Shown here in pieces: positions 9,113-19,376 of a stretch of 64,000 bases of DNA. Position 1 is the first letter of the stretch. Every line of letters starts with the position of its first letter. This DNA is from Kiloniella majae. GTDB lineage: Bacteria; Pseudomonadota; Alphaproteobacteria; Kiloniellales; Kiloniellaceae. The translations under genes were made by a program, and so were the position numbers. The stretch is from positions 1-64,000 of the forward strand of contig NZ_MTSZ01000011.1 in NCBI RefSeq assembly GCF_002118315.1, read 5' to 3'. The notes beneath the pieces are model-generated. The model was not told where the DNA came from. It made no database searches and worked only from the letters and a program-made list of their open reading frames with translations.

Positions 9113-10483
9113 TTAGTCCTCTTTTCCATCATTTTCTTGGAGTTCACAACGTTCTGTGGACCCCTTATCCTCTCTACCACTATCAAGTAAAGCGGTCTCT
9201 ATACCAAAAACCCGATACAGTAATTGTTCTAACTGCACATGTCCCTCGGGATCTTCTCTGGCAATCTCTTTTAAGACCACCTGAGGATTATGCAATAGTC
9301 TATTAATCAACAACCGCGTTGCAGTATCAGCATTTTCACCGGTTTCCAGTAAAGCCTGCGATCGCAACGCCTCAAAGTGTTTTCGAATAACAGCAATAGC
9401 CGGAACAGCCTGTCTCTCTGCCTTTGCACGAATGAAAGCCTGCATTTCATCGCCAAGGACTTTCCATGCAGCCATCATAGCAGCTTCGCGGTGGACTTTA
9501 CCTTGTTTTGCAACACTTTCAAGGTCTTCCAAATTATAGGAATAAGCGCCATCCAGATTGTTCACATCAAGGGCGATATCCCGAGCTGCCGTCGTATCAA
9601 TAAAGAAAACGGGTTTTCGCTTTCTTTTACGAAGCGCAGCACCAACATTTAGTGTTGTTAGTACAGGGTCACCACCGCCATGGGCTGATAAAACAATGTC
9701 ACTTCTGGAAATAAGATCATCTAGCTGATCCCAAGGACAAACCTCTCCACCCAAGCGAAAACTTGCTGTTTGACTACGTCCAATTTTAGGGTGCGTTATA
9801 GCAAGATTGCCAATACCAACACTCTTAAATTCCTGACAAAGAAGTTCCCCGACTTCACCACTGCCGATTAATGCAACCGTGCAACGTGCTAAATCACCAT
9901 GGATGCCGCGAGCGACCTGCAAAGCCGAAGAAGCAAGCGAAATTGGCTGTTGCGCGATTGTGGTTTCCGTACGCACACGCTTCGCAGAAACAAGGCTGGC
10001 ATCGAACACACTATCAAGGAAGCTATCTGTTAATCCCAAGCTTTTTGAAACACGATGGCACTCTTTTACCTGCCCTAAAATTTGCGGCTCACCAACAATG
10101 AGGCTATCCAATGATGCCCCAACCGCAAAGAGGTGGCGTAAAGCATCAAACCCGGTGTGCTGATAGCTTTGTTTTTGAAGAGTCTCCAGATCAACGTTGG
10201 CTTCTTGCGATATTATATTCTGGTAAAAATCTATATCGTCGTTTTCAATCCGGCCTAAAACGAAGTCAAACCTTTCACAGGTCGCAATTAAAACAACGCT
10301 TTGTTTGCCATTGATTTTTAGCTTGCTGAGAATTGATGAATAATCTGGTTCTTCAACAAAAAGAGTGTCTCGCAGCCGTCTCCCCGCCGTCCGGGCACTG
10401 ACACCAATAATTGCAAGCTGATCAAACTGATCAGAGCGTTCAATCAAAGGGTGTTCAGGTATAAAGGGCGGAACTGAATTCAT
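9113..10483 (-). CDS. hemA: Glutamyl-tRNA reductase (C5 heme pathway)
   Basis: Reduces glutamyl-tRNA(Glu) to glutamate-1-semialdehyde with NADPH, the committed step of the C5 route to 5-aminolevulinate. The nucleophile is C69 in LIATCERFD (most relatives read TCNR, so Asn is Glu here). H117 and the block [10 protein letters not shown] at 131-140 are intact. The NADPH domain has GSGEVGE near 207-213 and the dimerisation helix ends the protein. It is 456 residues, slightly longer than usual through a charged C-terminal tail. It sits between hisS and prfA. Most alphaproteobacteria make aminolevulinate from glycine and succinyl-CoA instead. HemL is not in the window. Confidence 0.93.
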   Translation of the reverse strand: MNSVPPFIPEHPLIERSDQFDQLAIIGVSARTAGRRLRDTLFVEEPDYSSILSKLKINGKQSVVLIATCERFDFVLGRIENDDIDFYQNIISQEANVDLETLQKQSYQHTGFDALRHLFAVGASLDSLIVGEPQILGQVKECHRVSKSLGLTDSFLDSVFDASLVSAKRVRTETTIAQQPISLASSALQVARGIHGDLARCTVALIGSGEVGELLCQEFKSVGIGNLAITHPKIGRSQTASFRLGGEVCPWDQLDDLISRSDIVLSAHGGGDPVLTTLNVGAALRKRKRKPVFFIDTTAARDIALDVNNLDGAYSYNLEDLESVAKQGKVHREAAMMAAWKVLGDEMQAFIRAKAERQAVPAIAVIRKHFEALRSQALLETGENADTATRLLINRLLHNPQVVLKEIAREDPEGHVQLEQLLYRVFGIETALLDSGREDKGSTERCELQENDGKED

Positions 10484-10501
10484 ACGATATCACGATTGTA
10501 A

Positions 10502-10531
10502 GCAAGAGAGGCCATTTTAGGCCTCTTTTGC
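10502..10531 (-). terminator. Hairpin between hisS and hemA
   Basis: A 12-bp stem (10502-10513 with 10520-10531; one G-T pair on the plus strand, A-C on the minus) with a six-base loop lies between the hisS stop and the hemA start. The following T run is interrupted, so it may attenuate rather than fully stop hisS transcription. Confidence 0.5.
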
Positions 10532-10545
10532 CGGATCTGTACAGT

Positions 10546-11790
10546 TCAGCGATAAACGGCAAGCTTATCAACCAAAGCATCCAGCTTAACAAGTTCTTGC
10601 TCGCCACTGGAAAGATCGCGAAGCGTCGCAGAATTTGCAGCCAATTCATCATCTCCCATAATAATGGCAGCACGAGCATTTTGTTTATTGGCCCGATTCA
10701 ATCGCTTTTTAAGATTACCACTAAATCCAACTTCGACACGATAAGCCGCATACCTTAATTCATCAGCCAAAACTTGTGCCCGTGCCTCGGCTGCTTCACC
10801 CATTGGAATAATAACAACAGGTTGAGGTTCCGCAACTTGCCGTGTCATCAACATCGCCAAACGCTCAATGCCAGAGGCCCAGCCAACACCTGGTGTTGCC
10901 GGTCCACCCATGGTTTTGATCAATCCATCATAGCGACCACCAGCCAAAACCGTCCCCTGTGCACCCAGCGCCGTAGTGGTAAACTCAAAAGCGGTATGAC
11001 AGTAATAATCCAGACCACGTACAAGGCGAGGATTTATTTCATAAGAAATACCCAAAGCATCCAGACCACTTTTGACTTGCGCAAAAAAATCTTTACTCAA
11101 ATCATTGAGATAATCAGAGAAAACAGGAGCATCAACAACAAGCTTTCTATCTCCCTCATCCTTTGAGTCCAAAATCCGCAGGGGATTTTTCTCTAGTCGG
11201 CTCAAGCTATCTTCTGAAAGTTGATCTTTGAACCCAGAAAAGTATTCAATCAAGGCTGTTCGATAAGCCTGACGGCTTTCGAGATCCCCTAGCGTATTGA
11301 GCTCCAGCGTTGTATTTTCATAAACACCAAGTTCTTTGAGAAAATGCACCCCCAAAGAAATAATTTCGACATCCCCCTGGGGTTTATCAACGCCAAGAAG
11401 CTCGACACCAGCTTGGTGGAATTGTCTCTGTCTACCTTTTTGCGGGCGCTCATGACGAAACATTGGGCCGCCATAAAAGAACTTAACCGGCAATTGTTGA
11501 CTTAGACCATTGGACATAAAGGCTCGGGCAACACCCGCGGTATTTTCCGGACGTAGCGTAATTTCATCCCCGCCCTTGGTTGGGAAGGTATACATCTCTT
11601 TGGTGACAACATCAGAAGTATCACCCAAGGTACGCTTGAAGACTTCTGTTTTTTCAAAAATAGGCGTAATGATTTCGTCGTACCCAAAACGATTGGCAAT
11701 CTCGCGTCCAATGTTCAACACTTCGCGATGTCGACGCATATCGTCGCCAAAAAGATCATGCGTGCCGCGAACTGGTTGCAGAGAAGACAT
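10546..11790 (-). CDS. hisS: Histidine-tRNA ligase
   Basis: Class II aminoacyl-tRNA synthetase charging tRNA-His. Residues 1-330 are catalytic, with motif 2 around MFRHERPQKGRQRQFHQAG and the histidine-specific block LVRGLDYYCHTAFEF; the C-terminal anticodon-binding domain occupies about 330-414 (VVIIPMGEAAEARAQ). The length of 414 is normal. AGGAG stands ten bases before the ATG. It follows ispG by about 140 bases, where an A/T-rich inverted repeat (AAAAGTA...TACTTTT, 11868-11904) may terminate ispG messages. Confidence 0.96.
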   Translation of the reverse strand: MSSLQPVRGTHDLFGDDMRRHREVLNIGREIANRFGYDEIITPIFEKTEVFKRTLGDTSDVVTKEMYTFPTKGGDEITLRPENTAGVARAFMSNGLSQQLPVKFFYGGPMFRHERPQKGRQRQFHQAGVELLGVDKPQGDVEIISLGVHFLKELGVYENTTLELNTLGDLESRQAYRTALIEYFSGFKDQLSEDSLSRLEKNPLRILDSKDEGDRKLVVDAPVFSDYLNDLSKDFFAQVKSGLDALGISYEINPRLVRGLDYYCHTAFEFTTTALGAQGTVLAGGRYDGLIKTMGGPATPGVGWASGIERLAMLMTRQVAEPQPVVIIPMGEAAEARAQVLADELRYAAYRVEVGFSGNLKKRLNRANKQNARAAIIMGDDELAANSATLRDLSSGEQELVKLDALVDKLAVYR

Positions 11791-11928
11791 CGTTAGGGTT
11801 CTCCTGAAAGAAACAAATAAGAATATGGGTTAAGAATAACCGGAATGGTTATAGGGAATAGCCTTTTAAAAGTACATAGCCACGATAGCGAGCCACATAC
11901 TTTTATAGAGGCTTTGCAGAGAAAATGA

Positions 11929-13062
11929 CTAGTGACCCATCTGCTGTGGTGTTTCGCCCCGGGCAATTGCGTCTTCAATTTCCGCAGCTTTGGTTTCGAT
12001 CATGCCCACCAAGTGGTCCACAATACTTTGATCTTTGAGACGATGATCGGGCATACCAGCAACATACACCTGATGCGTTCCCTTGCCACCACCAGTCAAA
12101 CCAATATCAGTCATGGTCGCTTCACCGGGACCATTCACCACACAGCCAATAACAGAAACAGTCATCGGTGTGGTAATATGGCTTAATCTTTCTTCCAAGA
12201 CGGAAACAGTACTAATCACATCAAATTGTTGGCGGGCGCAAGACGGGCAGGAAATGACATTTACGCCCCTGTGTCTCAGTCCAAGGGATTTCAGAATATC
12301 AAATCCGACCTTAATTTCTTCAACGGGGTCAGCGGAAAGTGATACGCGCAATGTATCCCCGATACCCGACCATAGAAGATTTCCCATCCCAATAGATGAT
12401 TTAATCGTCCCCGTACGCAGACCACCAGCTTCTGTAACGCCAATGTGCAGCGGATAGTCACACACCTCACCCAATTGCATATAGGCAGCAACGGCCATGA
12501 AGACATCTGATGCTTTACAAGAAATTTTAAATTCTCTGAAATCAAGATCTTCCAGAATCCTGATATGACCAAGAGCAGATTCCACCATTGCATCCGGACA
12601 GGGTTCACCGAAACGATCCAGCAAATGTTTTTCCAAAGATCCGGCATTCACCCCGATGCGCATGGAACAGCCGTGATCTTTTGCGGCATTGACCACTTCC
12701 AGCACTTTCTCGCGCTTACCAATGTTTCCCGGATTAATCCGTAGACAGGCTGCACCGGATTCAGCGGCTTCAATGGCACGCTTGTAATGGAAGTGAATGT
12801 CCGCAACGATGGGTACAGAGACTTCTTTGACGATTTCTTTCAAGGCGCGGGACGATTCTTCATCTGGACAAGACACACGAACGATATCCGCCCCGGCTTC
12901 TTCCATCGCATGAATCTGTTCGACAGTCGCTTTCACGTCTGTCGTCAAGGTGTTCGTCATTGATTGAACAGTAATGGGGGCATCTCCACCAACGGGAACA
13001 TTACCAACCATTACCTGTCGTGATTTTCGGCGAACAATGTCTCGCCAAGGACGTATACTCAT
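11929..13062 (-). CDS. ispG: 4-hydroxy-3-methylbut-2-enyl diphosphate synthase IspG
   Basis: [4Fe-4S] enzyme of the MEP isoprenoid pathway converting MEcPP to HMBPP. An N-terminal TIM barrel (1-250) is followed by the cluster domain with C272 and C275 (SCPSCARQ), C307 (GCVVNGPGE) and the ligand-position E314. The 377-residue length fits the bacterial type without the plant-like insert. The start at 13062 ([14 protein letters not shown]) matches the family; the in-frame extension to 13113 does not. It lies between the rodZ-like gene and hisS, a conserved alphaproteobacterial order. Confidence 0.96.
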   Translation of the reverse strand: MSIRPWRDIVRRKSRQVMVGNVPVGGDAPITVQSMTNTLTTDVKATVEQIHAMEEAGADIVRVSCPDEESSRALKEIVKEVSVPIVADIHFHYKRAIEAAESGAACLRINPGNIGKREKVLEVVNAAKDHGCSMRIGVNAGSLEKHLLDRFGEPCPDAMVESALGHIRILEDLDFREFKISCKASDVFMAVAAYMQLGEVCDYPLHIGVTEAGGLRTGTIKSSIGMGNLLWSGIGDTLRVSLSADPVEEIKVGFDILKSLGLRHRGVNVISCPSCARQQFDVISTVSVLEERLSHITTPMTVSVIGCVVNGPGEATMTDIGLTGGGKGTHQVYVAGMPDHRLKDQSIVDHLVGMIETKAAEIEDAIARGETPQQMGH

Positions 13063-13171
13063 CAAACTCTCTCTGTGCCCTAAAAAAGCAAAGGAAACAT
13101 GCGCTTTCTTCAATGATAATTCAAGCTGAAACCCCTAATGTGATGCTACCCATTCAAACCTGCAATAGTGA

Positions 13172-13210
13172 CAGAAAAAAGAAAAGGCGCAGCTTTATGG
13201 CTACGCCTTT
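13172..13210 (-). terminator. Rho-independent terminator after the RodZ-like gene
   Basis: On the minus strand an 11-bp stem (13210-13200 with 13193-13183, one G-U pair, six-base loop) is followed by TTTTCTTTTTT. It stands between the RodZ-like stop and the ispG start, so ispG probably has its own promoter as well. Confidence 0.8.
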
Positions 13211-13245
13211 AATTCAAATATGATTAACCTTATGAAACAGAAGGT

Positions 13246-14481
13246 TTATTCTGCAGTAATTGACTCCAGAAGCCCTTCTTCCGAGAGAATAATATCTCTT
13301 CGAACAGCCCCAAGAGCCCCAAGTTTTGGCAAATCATTACCATTCAATTTAATTGTAATGCCGCCGGCATTACCCGTGGCCATAACCAAATCATCACGGT
13401 TAGGCACGTTATAAACAGATCCAGCCCTGAGAACCCGGCTAAAAATTGCTTCACCAGATCCATTCACAATATGCATCCATGTATCCCGCTCAGCATGGAT
13501 AGAGATCGGCGAAGCCTCGACTTCATCGCCAAAAACTTCCGGTTCTGGCGGTGGTGGAGGCGTTACCGCTGCAACAGATGTTTCAGTCAGAGCATTATCC
13601 GTTTCGGATACAGCCTCCGTCGGTGAGTCTTCAGCTGTTAAATCCCCATTCGCGATCTCAGAAACGGCAGCATCACCCTGCTCAGCATTCCCTGTCAGAG
13701 AAACTTCCGGAACCTCGGGGACCTCTTGCGATTGTGTCTCTGCAGTGACAACCTCAGGAATTATAGCCGTCGATATTGTTTCAGTAGTTTCTTGTGCACC
13801 CTGACTTTGTACATCAGAAACTACATTCGTAACCGCCTCTTCAGTATTCGAAATCTCAGCTTCCTGTGAGTTATCGGTTGTTGCACTGTCAACAGAAGTT
13901 ACACTGTTTTCAACAGCCGCATCCGTTTCTGCAACATTCTCTAAAGGCGCCGGGACAACAGCATCCCCACCTGTTGCTGATACTTCTTCAACTGTCGTAT
14001 CTACTTTCTTTTCAGACAGAAAAGGAACCCATTCAGAAATATCCACATCGAAACGGGATATCGCGGTCCATCCGCCATAAGCGACACCAAGCAGAACAAT
14101 AGATGTCAAAAGAATAGCCAACCCAGGAGTCTTGCTTTCTGGGACCGGCGTTGGAAAAACCAACTGCTTCCGATCACCATAATTTTGAACTTCCTGTTTG
14201 AACTGTCGAACAATTTCGTCTTTATCAAGGTTCAGATAACCCGCATAGGTTCGCACAAAACCATATGCATAGGTATCTCCCGGTAAGCTGGCGAAATCGC
14301 CACGCTCAATCGCTTCGAGAAACACATATCTGATACGAAGAATATTCGCGACAGAACGTAAATCCTGTCCACGTTTTTCCCGGCCGGTACGAAGGATTTC
14401 CGCAACGGTTATAGTGGGTTCATTATGTCCCGAGGTGTCTTCCCCGGATGTATTTTCCCGTGATTCCGGCATCGCTTCCAC
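13246..14481 (-). CDS. RodZ-like helix-turn-helix / DUF4115 membrane protein
   Basis: Resembles the cytoskeletal adaptor RodZ, which links MreB to the elongation machinery. An N-terminal Xre-type HTH (about 20-95, ILRTGREKRGQDLRSVANIL... with the family signature GDTYAYGFVRTYA) faces the cytoplasm. One TM segment (about 120-142, LAILLTSIVLLGVAYGG) follows, then about 170 residues of acidic Ser/Thr/Glu/Val linker and a C-terminal DUF4115 domain (about 330-410) in the periplasm. Start choice: the GTG at 14481 has GGAGG five bases upstream; the ATG at 14472 lacks good spacing. It lies upstream of ispG, the usual alphaproteobacterial place. The linker is longer than in E. coli RodZ. Confidence 0.85.
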   Translation of the reverse strand: MEAMPESRENTSGEDTSGHNEPTITVAEILRTGREKRGQDLRSVANILRIRYVFLEAIERGDFASLPGDTYAYGFVRTYAGYLNLDKDEIVRQFKQEVQNYGDRKQLVFPTPVPESKTPGLAILLTSIVLLGVAYGGWTAISRFDVDISEWVPFLSEKKVDTTVEEVSATGGDAVVPAPLENVAETDAAVENSVTSVDSATTDNSQEAEISNTEEAVTNVVSDVQSQGAQETTETISTAIIPEVVTAETQSQEVPEVPEVSLTGNAEQGDAAVSEIANGDLTAEDSPTEAVSETDNALTETSVAAVTPPPPPEPEVFGDEVEASPISIHAERDTWMHIVNGSGEAIFSRVLRAGSVYNVPNRDDLVMATGNAGGITIKLNGNDLPKLGALGAVRRDIILSEEGLLESITAE

Positions 14482-14591
14482 AATCCCCTCCCTGCAAGCT
14501 GTGACCATCACTTAGTATTAAGCACTGATCACCTGTGGCGCGTAGGGGAAAGTTGTAACAAATTCAGTAACAAACAACAAATAAATCTATT

Positions 14592-16874
14592 TTAAATCAC
14601 AACGTTTGCTGTTTTTGCATAGTTCTCTAATTCACTACGTACACTATGGTCAGGCTTCTCTAACAAACCTGTTACAAACTGTTTAATGCTGTTCACATCC
14701 AGCGACCGCACCATCTTTTTAGCACCCGGAACCTGTTGCGCAGGCATGGACAGCGATTTAAAGCCACACCCAATCAGTGCCATGGCTTCTAGTGGTTGCC
14801 CCGCCATATCGCCGCACAAAGAAAGGTCCACTCCAGCCTGATGTGTCGTTTCCGCAATATTCTGCATCATCTTTAAAACACCAGGATTTAATGCATCATA
14901 TCGACGTGCCAATCGCGTATTGCCCCTGTCTGTTGCAAAAACAAACTGCAATAAATCGTTACTGCCAACGGAGAGGAAATCGACCTCTTGGCATAAGGGA
15001 ACCAGCTGCCAAATCAACGCCGGCACCTCTAACATAGCGCCGACTCTTATTTTTTCCGGCAAGACGCCGCCAATAGTTTTTTCGCGTTCCAGTTCACGAT
15101 CCAGCAAAGCGCGCGCAGCTTTGAACTCTGCGGTTTCAGATATCATCGGGAACATCACGTCAAGCTGGCGTCCTGCGCAGGCACGAATAAGCGCGCGCAA
15201 CTGCTGACGCAGCAAAGCTGGACGATCCAGGCCGATACGAATAGCACGCCACCCCATCGCCGGATTTTCTTCAGCCACGCTCGACCAATAGGGAAGAACT
15301 TTATCACCGCCAACATCAAGTGTTCGAAATACAACTGACTTGCCTTCAGCCCGATCCATCGCCTTTCGATATAATTCAGCCTGCTCAGCAACATCGGGGA
15401 AGGACTTGCGCACCATAAAGGGAACTTCAGTTCGATATAACCCAACGCCATCCGCTCCGGCTGCATGCATATGCGGCAAGTCCATCAACAGCCCAACATT
15501 AACATTCAGAGATATACGCTGGTTATCCAGACTAACCGGGGCGAGATCCTGTGCATCAGAAACCTCTGCCCATCGAAGTTTCTTGTCCTTTACACTCGTC
15601 CGTAACGTCCTGAGCACATCGTCTTTCGGGCGGACAAAAACCTGATCATGCGATGCGTCTAGAACAACCATGTCCCCTTCGCGGATGCGGGTCAATACAT
15701 CGCGGCAACGCCCAATAATGGGAAGTTCAAGGGCCTGTGCAACCAATGCAACATGGGCTGTTGGCGAACCCTCTTCCAGAACAACACCCTTCAGGCGATC
15801 CCAGTCATAATCCAAGAGTTCCGCTGGTCCAAGCGTGCGCGCCAAAAGGATAAACTCGTCGGGCAGTTCTGGTTTGTCTTCATCCAGATCAAGCAGATGA
15901 TGCAAAAGTCGATTGGCAAGGTCATCCAAATCAGCCAGGCGCTCTCTGAGATAGGGATCGCTGATCTTACTCATCCGAGAGCGGGTTTCATTTTGAATTT
16001 TTTGTACCGCGGCTTCCGCTGTCATCCCACCGACACGAATTGCCTCGGTAATTTTACCGACCCATCCCCGGTCTTCAGCAAACATGCGATAGGTTTCAAG
16101 AACTTCGCGTTGTTCCCCCATCGCTGCAATATCAGTTCTAGTCAACATCTCATCTATTGATGAGCGCATTTCCTTGACGGTCTTCTCCAGACGCTCGACT
16201 TCTTCGTCTATATCATCAGCAATGATACGATTGATGACGATTCCCCGGTTATGGAAAACCGCCTGACCAATACCCATACCTTCGTTAAGGCAAAGACCTT
16301 TGATCCGGTCTGGTTTCTCAAGTTCCTCTTTGGAACTCTTCGCTTCTAGCGCAGAGACAGAAAGCGCACCGCCTGCAATAAGCTCAGCCAGAACCATCGC
16401 GATGGTTTCGAGGGCTTCAACTTCTTCTTCATCGTAGTGGCGGTGGGTAACATTCTGGACAGCAATAACCCCCAGAACACGCCCACTTCGCAGGATTGGC
16501 ACCCCCAACATGGATTGGTAAGGTTCTTCACCCGTTTCAGGACGATAGGCAAAATTAGGATGGCGGGGGGCGTCTGAAACAGCCATGGGCAGAGCCAAGG
16601 CAGCACACTGACCGACAATACCTTCCCCCTTGTGCAAACGCGTTTGATAAACGGCTTCAGGCTTTAGCCCCATGGTCGCCGCAAGCTCGAGATATTCACC
16701 CCGGCGCATAACATAGATAGAACACACTTCTGCACTCATGTCCCGCGCAATAAGGTTGACCGTTTGCGCCAAGCGCTCCTGATTGGTGGACTTGCCCTTC
16801 ATCTGATCGCGCAAGAGCTTCAACAAACGACGAGACCCACCCCAAGCCGATGTTTTGTCATTCTTGCCAGTCAT
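14592..16874 (-). CDS. ptsP: Phosphoenolpyruvate-protein phosphotransferase PtsP (enzyme I-Ntr)
   Basis: First enzyme of the nitrogen phosphotransferase relay, passing phosphate from PEP to NPr. An N-terminal GAF domain (about 25-170), thought to sense glutamine, precedes the phosphohistidine domain with H374 in GSPTAHVALVAQ and the PEP-binding TIM barrel with the active-site cysteine in LSLCGDMAGQP near residue 690. The GAF marks it as PtsP rather than sugar enzyme I. It follows lysC by about 165 bases, as is common in alphaproteobacteria. That gap holds the repeat GAGCCAATA twice inside a TTGGGTTA/TAACCCAA hairpin. No ptsO or ptsN lies in the window. Confidence 0.95.
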   Translation of the reverse strand: MTGKNDKTSAWGGSRRLLKLLRDQMKGKSTNQERLAQTVNLIARDMSAEVCSIYVMRRGEYLELAATMGLKPEAVYQTRLHKGEGIVGQCAALALPMAVSDAPRHPNFAYRPETGEEPYQSMLGVPILRSGRVLGVIAVQNVTHRHYDEEEVEALETIAMVLAELIAGGALSVSALEAKSSKEELEKPDRIKGLCLNEGMGIGQAVFHNRGIVINRIIADDIDEEVERLEKTVKEMRSSIDEMLTRTDIAAMGEQREVLETYRMFAEDRGWVGKITEAIRVGGMTAEAAVQKIQNETRSRMSKISDPYLRERLADLDDLANRLLHHLLDLDEDKPELPDEFILLARTLGPAELLDYDWDRLKGVVLEEGSPTAHVALVAQALELPIIGRCRDVLTRIREGDMVVLDASHDQVFVRPKDDVLRTLRTSVKDKKLRWAEVSDAQDLAPVSLDNQRISLNVNVGLLMDLPHMHAAGADGVGLYRTEVPFMVRKSFPDVAEQAELYRKAMDRAEGKSVVFRTLDVGGDKVLPYWSSVAEENPAMGWRAIRIGLDRPALLRQQLRALIRACAGRQLDVMFPMISETAEFKAARALLDRELEREKTIGGVLPEKIRVGAMLEVPALIWQLVPLCQEVDFLSVGSNDLLQFVFATDRGNTRLARRYDALNPGVLKMMQNIAETTHQAGVDLSLCGDMAGQPLEAMALIGCGFKSLSMPAQQVPGAKKMVRSLDVNSIKQFVTGLLEKPDHSVRSELENYAKTANVVI

Positions 16875-17039
16875 CAGATTCAGCGTCCTCGCAACCAGTG
16901 AAAAATCAGGTTCTTATAAATATTGGGTTACTAGCCCAGAGCCAATAGTCCGGAGCCAATAACCCAACAAAATAAATCCCATGTCGGTTTTAAGTACTGC
17001 TTATCTACGAAAACCGATTACAGAATTAATACTATAATA

Positions 17040-18263
17040 TTAATCTTCTGAATCAAGGCCGTATGCAGTGTGCAGGCTACGCAACGCCAACTCTGTATAT
17101 TCTTCGGCAACCAAAACAGAGATTTTAATTTCAGACGTAGAGATCACTTCGATGTTGATTCCCTTCTCAGCCAGTGCCGAGAACATTTTCTGAGCAACCC
17201 CTGCATGAGAGCGCATACCAACACCAATAACAGAGATTTTTGCCACCGCAGGATCTGAATCCAGGCTGTCATATTTCAATCCATTGCTGCTGTCTTCCAG
17301 AACTTTAATCGCTCTGTCCAGTTCAGCCTTGGCAACAGTGAAAGTCATATCCGTGGTTTTTTTATCGGCGGAAATATTTTGAACAATCATGTCCACATTA
17401 ATCGCATTATCAGTCAAAGGACCAAAGATGCTTGCCGCAACACCCGGTGTGTCTCTTACGCTACGGAGTGTAATTTTTGCTTCATCACGATTATAGGCGA
17501 TGCCACTTACGATTGCCTGTTCCACGATTTCTTCCTCGTCTACAACTAAAGTTCCGGGCTTGTCTTCAAAGCTGGAAAGAACTTGAACGCGCACCCCGTG
17601 CTTCATGGCCATTTCGACCGAGCGGGTTTGCAAAACCTTTGCGCCTTGCGAAGCAAGCTCTAACATTTCCTCATAGGTGATCTTTTCCATCTTGCGGGCT
17701 TTGGTCACGATACGAGGATCAGTCGTATAGATGCCATCAACATCCGTGTAGATGTCGCAACGGTCAGCTTTTAAGGCCGCCGCAATCGCCACTGCAGAAG
17801 TATCCGATCCGCCCCGGCCCAGTGTCGAAATTCGACCATCAGGTCCAACACCTTGGAAACCAGCAAAAACAGCAACCTGACCTTCACCAAAGCGGCGAAT
17901 AATATCATCGACTTCAATGCGTTCAATTCGGGCACTTCCATGTGCAGCATTGGTCACAATCGGACTTTGCCAGCCAAGCCAGGATCGGGCATTGATCCCC
18001 ATATCCTGTAGCACGATAGAAAGTAAACCTGATGTCACCTGCTCACCAGATGATACAACCGTATCATACTCGCGCAGATCATAGAGCGAACCAGCATCTT
18101 GAACATAACTGACTAACTGGTTGGTCACACCAGCCATTGCGGATACAACTACCGCAACCTCGTTTCCCGCCTCGACCTCTCCCTTAACACGCTTTGCAGC
18201 GTTGCGGATTCGGTCAAGATCAGCAACCGAGGTGCCACCGAATTTCATAACGACTCGGGCCAT
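17040..18263 (-). CDS. lysC: Aspartate kinase
   Basis: Phosphorylates aspartate, the entry to lysine, threonine, methionine and diaminopimelate synthesis. The kinase domain (1-245) opens with [16 protein letters not shown]; two ACT domains follow (about 265-405) and should give feedback control by lysine and/or threonine. The 407-residue length is that of the alpha-subunit type, and an internal start for a beta subunit is common in such genes. It is divergent from ubiG across about 250 bases. A TCGGTTTT/AAAACCGA inverted repeat (16984-17020) follows the stop but has a long loop, so its role as terminator is uncertain. Confidence 0.96.
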   Translation of the reverse strand: MARVVMKFGGTSVADLDRIRNAAKRVKGEVEAGNEVAVVVSAMAGVTNQLVSYVQDAGSLYDLREYDTVVSSGEQVTSGLLSIVLQDMGINARSWLGWQSPIVTNAAHGSARIERIEVDDIIRRFGEGQVAVFAGFQGVGPDGRISTLGRGGSDTSAVAIAAALKADRCDIYTDVDGIYTTDPRIVTKARKMEKITYEEMLELASQGAKVLQTRSVEMAMKHGVRVQVLSSFEDKPGTLVVDEEEIVEQAIVSGIAYNRDEAKITLRSVRDTPGVAASIFGPLTDNAINVDMIVQNISADKKTTDMTFTVAKAELDRAIKVLEDSSNGLKYDSLDSDPAVAKISVIGVGMRSHAGVAQKMFSALAEKGINIEVISTSEIKISVLVAEEYTELALRSLHTAYGLDSED

Positions 18264-18515
18264 CGGAACTCATCCTGTGAGGAAAATATATATTTAATCG
18301 CATTGCCCCGAATACTACCGTCAAAAACCACTTTCAAACGGTTGCTCTCCGGGCTCGACATATCCATACTCTGCACGGCACAGTGACGCAAGAAAATGCG
18401 TACGAAAAACGAATGCAATTACACATGTAAAATGTAAAATAGTGTTCATGCGATGATAAATTTCTCGCCTCCTTATTCAAAAGGACGGGGACAAAGAAAG
18501 TGGCAAGAAAATAAG

Positions 18516-19289
18516 ATGAATGCAGCTCAGGCCCCCGAAAAAGATGAAGCATCCGGCATTACCGTTGACCCGCAAGAAATATCAAAGTTCGCGGCCATGG
18601 CAGATGAATGGTGGGATCCTTTGGGAAAATTCAAGCCTCTTCATCAACTAAACCCTGTCCGCATTAGCTACATTCGAGATCACCTTGCGAAAAAGCATGA
18701 TCGGGATATCACGGGCCTCACACCACTCAAAGGCCTTACAATTCTTGATATCGGATGTGGTGGCGGCTTGCTATCAGAACCTCTTACAAGGCTCGGCGCA
18801 AAAGTAACCAGTATCGACGCATCACATCGAAACATCGAAATAGCACGTATCCACGCCGAAGAAAGCGTCCTTGAAATGGACTATCGGCATATGACGGCCG
18901 AAGAACTCGTTGAACAAGGCACACAATTCGACGCAGTCATCAATATGGAAGTCATTGAGCACGTCGCCGACGTCGAAGCCTACAGCCGAGATTGCGCTGC
19001 CTTAGTGAAACCTGGTGGCACGATGTTTGGATCGACGTTAAACCGCACGAAGAAATCCTATCTTCTCGCCATCGTCGGCGCTGAGTACCTCTTACGTTGG
19101 GTGCCACGAGGGACTCATGAGTGGAACAAGTTCTTGCGCCCGTCAGAATTTGTCGACCTGCTCCGTCGCAATGGGCTAGAGACTGAAGATTTGATGGGTA
19201 TTGTCTATAACCCGCTACAGGATAAATGGCATCAAGATGCTAAAGACCTGGATGTGAACTACATGCTGATTGCAGAGAAGCCACAGTAA
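18516..19289 (+). CDS. ubiG: Ubiquinone biosynthesis O-methyltransferase UbiG
   Basis: Catalyses the two O-methylations of the quinone ring in ubiquinone synthesis using SAM. The SAM site is LDIGCGGGLLSEP (77-89); the family block FAAMADEWWDPLGKFKPLHQ is at 25-44, and the NRTKKSYLLAI and WNKFLRPSE segments follow. The ATG at 18516 gives the family N terminus; an upstream in-frame ATG at 18453 would add 21 unlike residues. The 257 residues are normal. It is divergent from lysC and alone on its strand. Confidence 0.95.
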   Translation: MNAAQAPEKDEASGITVDPQEISKFAAMADEWWDPLGKFKPLHQLNPVRISYIRDHLAKKHDRDITGLTPLKGLTILDIGCGGGLLSEPLTRLGAKVTSIDASHRNIEIARIHAEESVLEMDYRHMTAEELVEQGTQFDAVINMEVIEHVADVEAYSRDCAALVKPGGTMFGSTLNRTKKSYLLAIVGAEYLLRWVPRGTHEWNKFLRPSEFVDLLRRNGLETEDLMGIVYNPLQDKWHQDAKDLDVNYMLIAEKPQ

Positions 19290-19376
19290 ACGCAATAAAA
19301 GCTTACTTACGAAAAAGCTGTCATCGTAGAAAAATGTCAGATTGAGCTAAAAAGTAGATGCTTATATCCCACACGG

